NCBI GenBank assembly: GCA_011375245.1
Contig: DRMA01000004.1
Coordinates: forward strand, 1-8,372
Direction of reading: 5' to 3'
Length of the DNA stretch: 8,372 nt
Source of the DNA: Thiothrix sp.
GTDB taxonomy: Bacteria > Pseudomonadota > Gammaproteobacteria > Thiotrichales > Thiotrichaceae
The position numbers were made by a program, and so were the translations under genes. Below, in pieces: positions 7,502-8,372 of the stretch. Below the pieces are notes generated by a model, which did not search any database, was not told the DNA's origin, and saw nothing but the letters and a program-made list of their open reading frames with translations. Each line of letters starts with the position of its first letter. Positions within the stretch are counted from its first letter, which is position 1.

Positions 7502-7510
7502 GGATGCCTA

Positions 7511-7525
7511 AAATTACTTCAATAG
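7511..7525 (+). repeat. Flanking direct repeat, right copy
   Basis: AAATTACTTCAATAG directly follows the right terminus of the element and pairs with the left flank at 7329-7343. On the minus strand this copy contains the stop codon of the small leader ORF. Confidence 0.4.
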
Positions 7526-7540
7526 TGTACGTGAAGCCAT
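7514..7540 (-). other. Possible 8-residue leader ORF upstream of zapD
   Basis: The minus strand has GTGAGG (7554-7549), 8 nt, then ATG at 7540 and an open frame encoding MASRTLLK before TAA at 7516-7514. The ribosome site is better than that of zapD. The frame ends in the direct repeat at the element's edge and would end there even if the element were absent. It could be a leader peptide, the fossil start of a lost gene, or chance. Between it and coaE (7555-7603) I see only AT-rich DNA and no convincing promoter or terminator. Confidence 0.25.
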
Positions 7541-7603
7541 AACAAAAACCTCACAAAAGTATTTGATTAGATTGATCAAAAAATCTTAGCTAATAGAATA
7601 AAA

Positions 7604-8212
7604 TTAAACGTCATTCGTCCTAGTAAGCTGAGCATGCAAAGCAACAATCTGCGCATAAAGCTGATCAACATCCCCTATATTATTCAATACATTTGTTGCC
7701 TTATTCAGTCTTTCAGTTCGACTTGCTTGCACCTTCATAATTGACTGTATAATAGGCTGATCCATTTTATCACGCTGAGATACACGCTCTATTTGTTGTT
7801 GAGGTAAACAATCAATAACAACGATATGATCAAATAAGCTACAATACCCTTTTTCAACCAGCAATGGAATATCAACTACTGCATAAGGCACATCAGATTG
7901 CTTATTTAATATACTAAGCTGTTGAATAATTACCTTACGCACTTGAGGATGCATAATCGCTTCCAGTTTTTGCAACGATTCTGAACAACTAAAGACTTCC
8001 TTTTTCAGTTTTTCGCGATGCAAAGAACCATCTTGATGTAAAAAATCCGCTCCAAACAGAGTTGCAATAGCGTGTAACGTGGGTTGTTTAGGTTCTAATA
8101 AGGTTTTAGCGATTTTATCTGCATCAATAACAGGAATATCCAACTGCATAAAATAACGTACCGCAGTACTTTTACCACAACCAATCCCCCCCGTTAATCC
8201 AACTTTCAACAT
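7604..8212 (-). CDS. coaE: Dephospho-CoA kinase
   Basis: A complete 202-residue CoaE, the usual length. It phosphorylates the 3'-hydroxyl of the ribose of dephospho-CoA with ATP, the last step of coenzyme A synthesis, in the cytoplasm. The P-loop GLTGGIGCGKST occupies residues 5-16, with a Cys at a position often Ser or Ala. VIDADKIAK (29-30 onward, D30 and D32) is the conserved DAD segment near the substrate, VVDIPLLVEKG is the family's DIPLLFE block, and QQQIERVSQRD carries the lid-region arginines. The ATG at 8212 overlaps the end of the upstream oligopeptidase gene by 7 nt, with no clear Shine-Dalgarno, so its translation is probably coupled to that gene. Nothing looks damaged. Confidence 0.97.
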   Translation of the reverse strand: MLKVGLTGGIGCGKSTAVRYFMQLDIPVIDADKIAKTLLEPKQPTLHAIATLFGADFLHQDGSLHREKLKKEVFSCSESLQKLEAIMHPQVRKVIIQQLSILNKQSDVPYAVVDIPLLVEKGYCSLFDHIVVIDCLPQQQIERVSQRDKMDQPIIQSIMKVQASRTERLNKATNVLNNIGDVDQLYAQIVALHAQLTRTNDV

Positions 8213-8372
8213 GCAACCAAACCCGAGTGCCTTAATAACGCATCAATCGAAGGCTCCCTTCCCCGAAAGGCTTTAAATGATGCCATTGCGGGACGTGAAC
8301 CGCCCATTTCCAAGATTTCTGCCAAAAAGGCATTCCCCACCTCGCTACTAAACAGCCCCTCTTCCTCAAAAC
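8206..8372 (-). CDS. prlC: Oligopeptidase A, C-terminal end
   Basis: Only the last 54 complete codons are present, preceded by two bases of a codon that fits the conserved Arg. The segment reads FEEEGLFSSEVGNAFLAEIL, then GGSRPAMASFKAFRGREPSI and ends in SGLVAC. It closely follows the C-terminus of M3-family oligopeptidase A (E. coli: RFEEEGIF, GGSEEPMELFKRFRGREP, LDAMLEHYGI). This zinc peptidase degrades cytoplasmic peptides, including cleaved signal peptides. The HExxH zinc site lies upstream, outside the window, so activity cannot be judged. Its TGA at 8208-8206 falls inside the coaE reading frame. Confidence 0.9.
   Translation of the reverse strand, partial: FEEEGLFSSEVGNAFLAEILEMGGSRPAMASFKAFRGREPSIDALLRHSGLVAC

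Larger units (their letters stand above)
7344..7510. mobile_element. MITE-like 167-bp element with nested inverted repeats
   Basis: The ends are perfect 13-bp inverted repeats, TAGGCATCCTTCA at 7344-7356 and its complement at 7498-7510. A second inverted repeat lies inside. Directly outside the termini stand similar 15-bp stretches, possible target-site duplications. The element has no transposase gene and lies between coaE and zapD, so it fits a miniature inverted-repeat element moved in trans, or a structured repeat family dispersed in the genome. It fills most of the 312-nt gap between these genes and would be transcribed as part of a zapD leader if the message starts upstream. I cannot assign it to a named family. 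Confidence 0.6.

Noticed and set aside
7555..7603. AGATT and AATCT stem with a T-run after coaE as a terminator
   Set aside because: Only 5 bp, AT-only apart from one pair, and the T-run lies in the loop rather than after the stem.
1..8372. CRISPR array, toxin-antitoxin or restriction system
   Set aside because: No regularly spaced repeats and no protein in the window resembling such systems.

Overview
The window looks like a chromosomal piece of a moderately AT-rich gammaproteobacterium. The evidence is a ZapD homologue (a cell-division protein of beta/gammaproteobacteria), a PrlC-type oligopeptidase C-terminus that closely resembles the enterobacterial family, and a long proteobacterial-type GltB with GltD. 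A sulfur-oxidiser or Thiotrichales-like lineage is only a guess from general sequence flavour. Every recognisable gene lies on the minus strand, so transcription runs from high to low coordinates.

Layout in the direction of transcription: the end of prlC (oligopeptidase A) enters at 8372 and overlaps coaE (dephospho-CoA kinase) by 7 nt. After coaE there is a 312-nt gap. It holds a possible 8-codon leader ORF with a good Shine-Dalgarno, and a 167-bp MITE-like element with 13-bp perfect terminal inverted repeats, a nested second inverted repeat and short flanking direct repeats. Then comes zapD, followed with only 4 and about 12 nt of spacing by two unrecognised single-pass membrane proteins with long coiled coils. 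These three form a tight gene set. A 219-nt gap with a candidate -10 box and a weak hairpin separates them from gltB and gltD (12 nt apart), the two subunits of NADPH-type glutamate synthase; gltD runs out of the window at position 1.

The housekeeping genes look intact and ordinary. The two places worth attention are the zapD-linked pair of coiled-coil membrane proteins and the small repeat element. The two proteins share the same geometry: a transmembrane helix, 110 residues of heptad repeat with the same Pro-x-Ile phase break, then a Lys-Pro-x-x-x-Phe tail. They occupy the position after zapD where many gammaproteobacteria carry yacG, and may be an undescribed membrane partner system of the divisome; that link is inference from gene context only. 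The element sits between coaE and zapD and probably shapes the leader of the zapD transcript.
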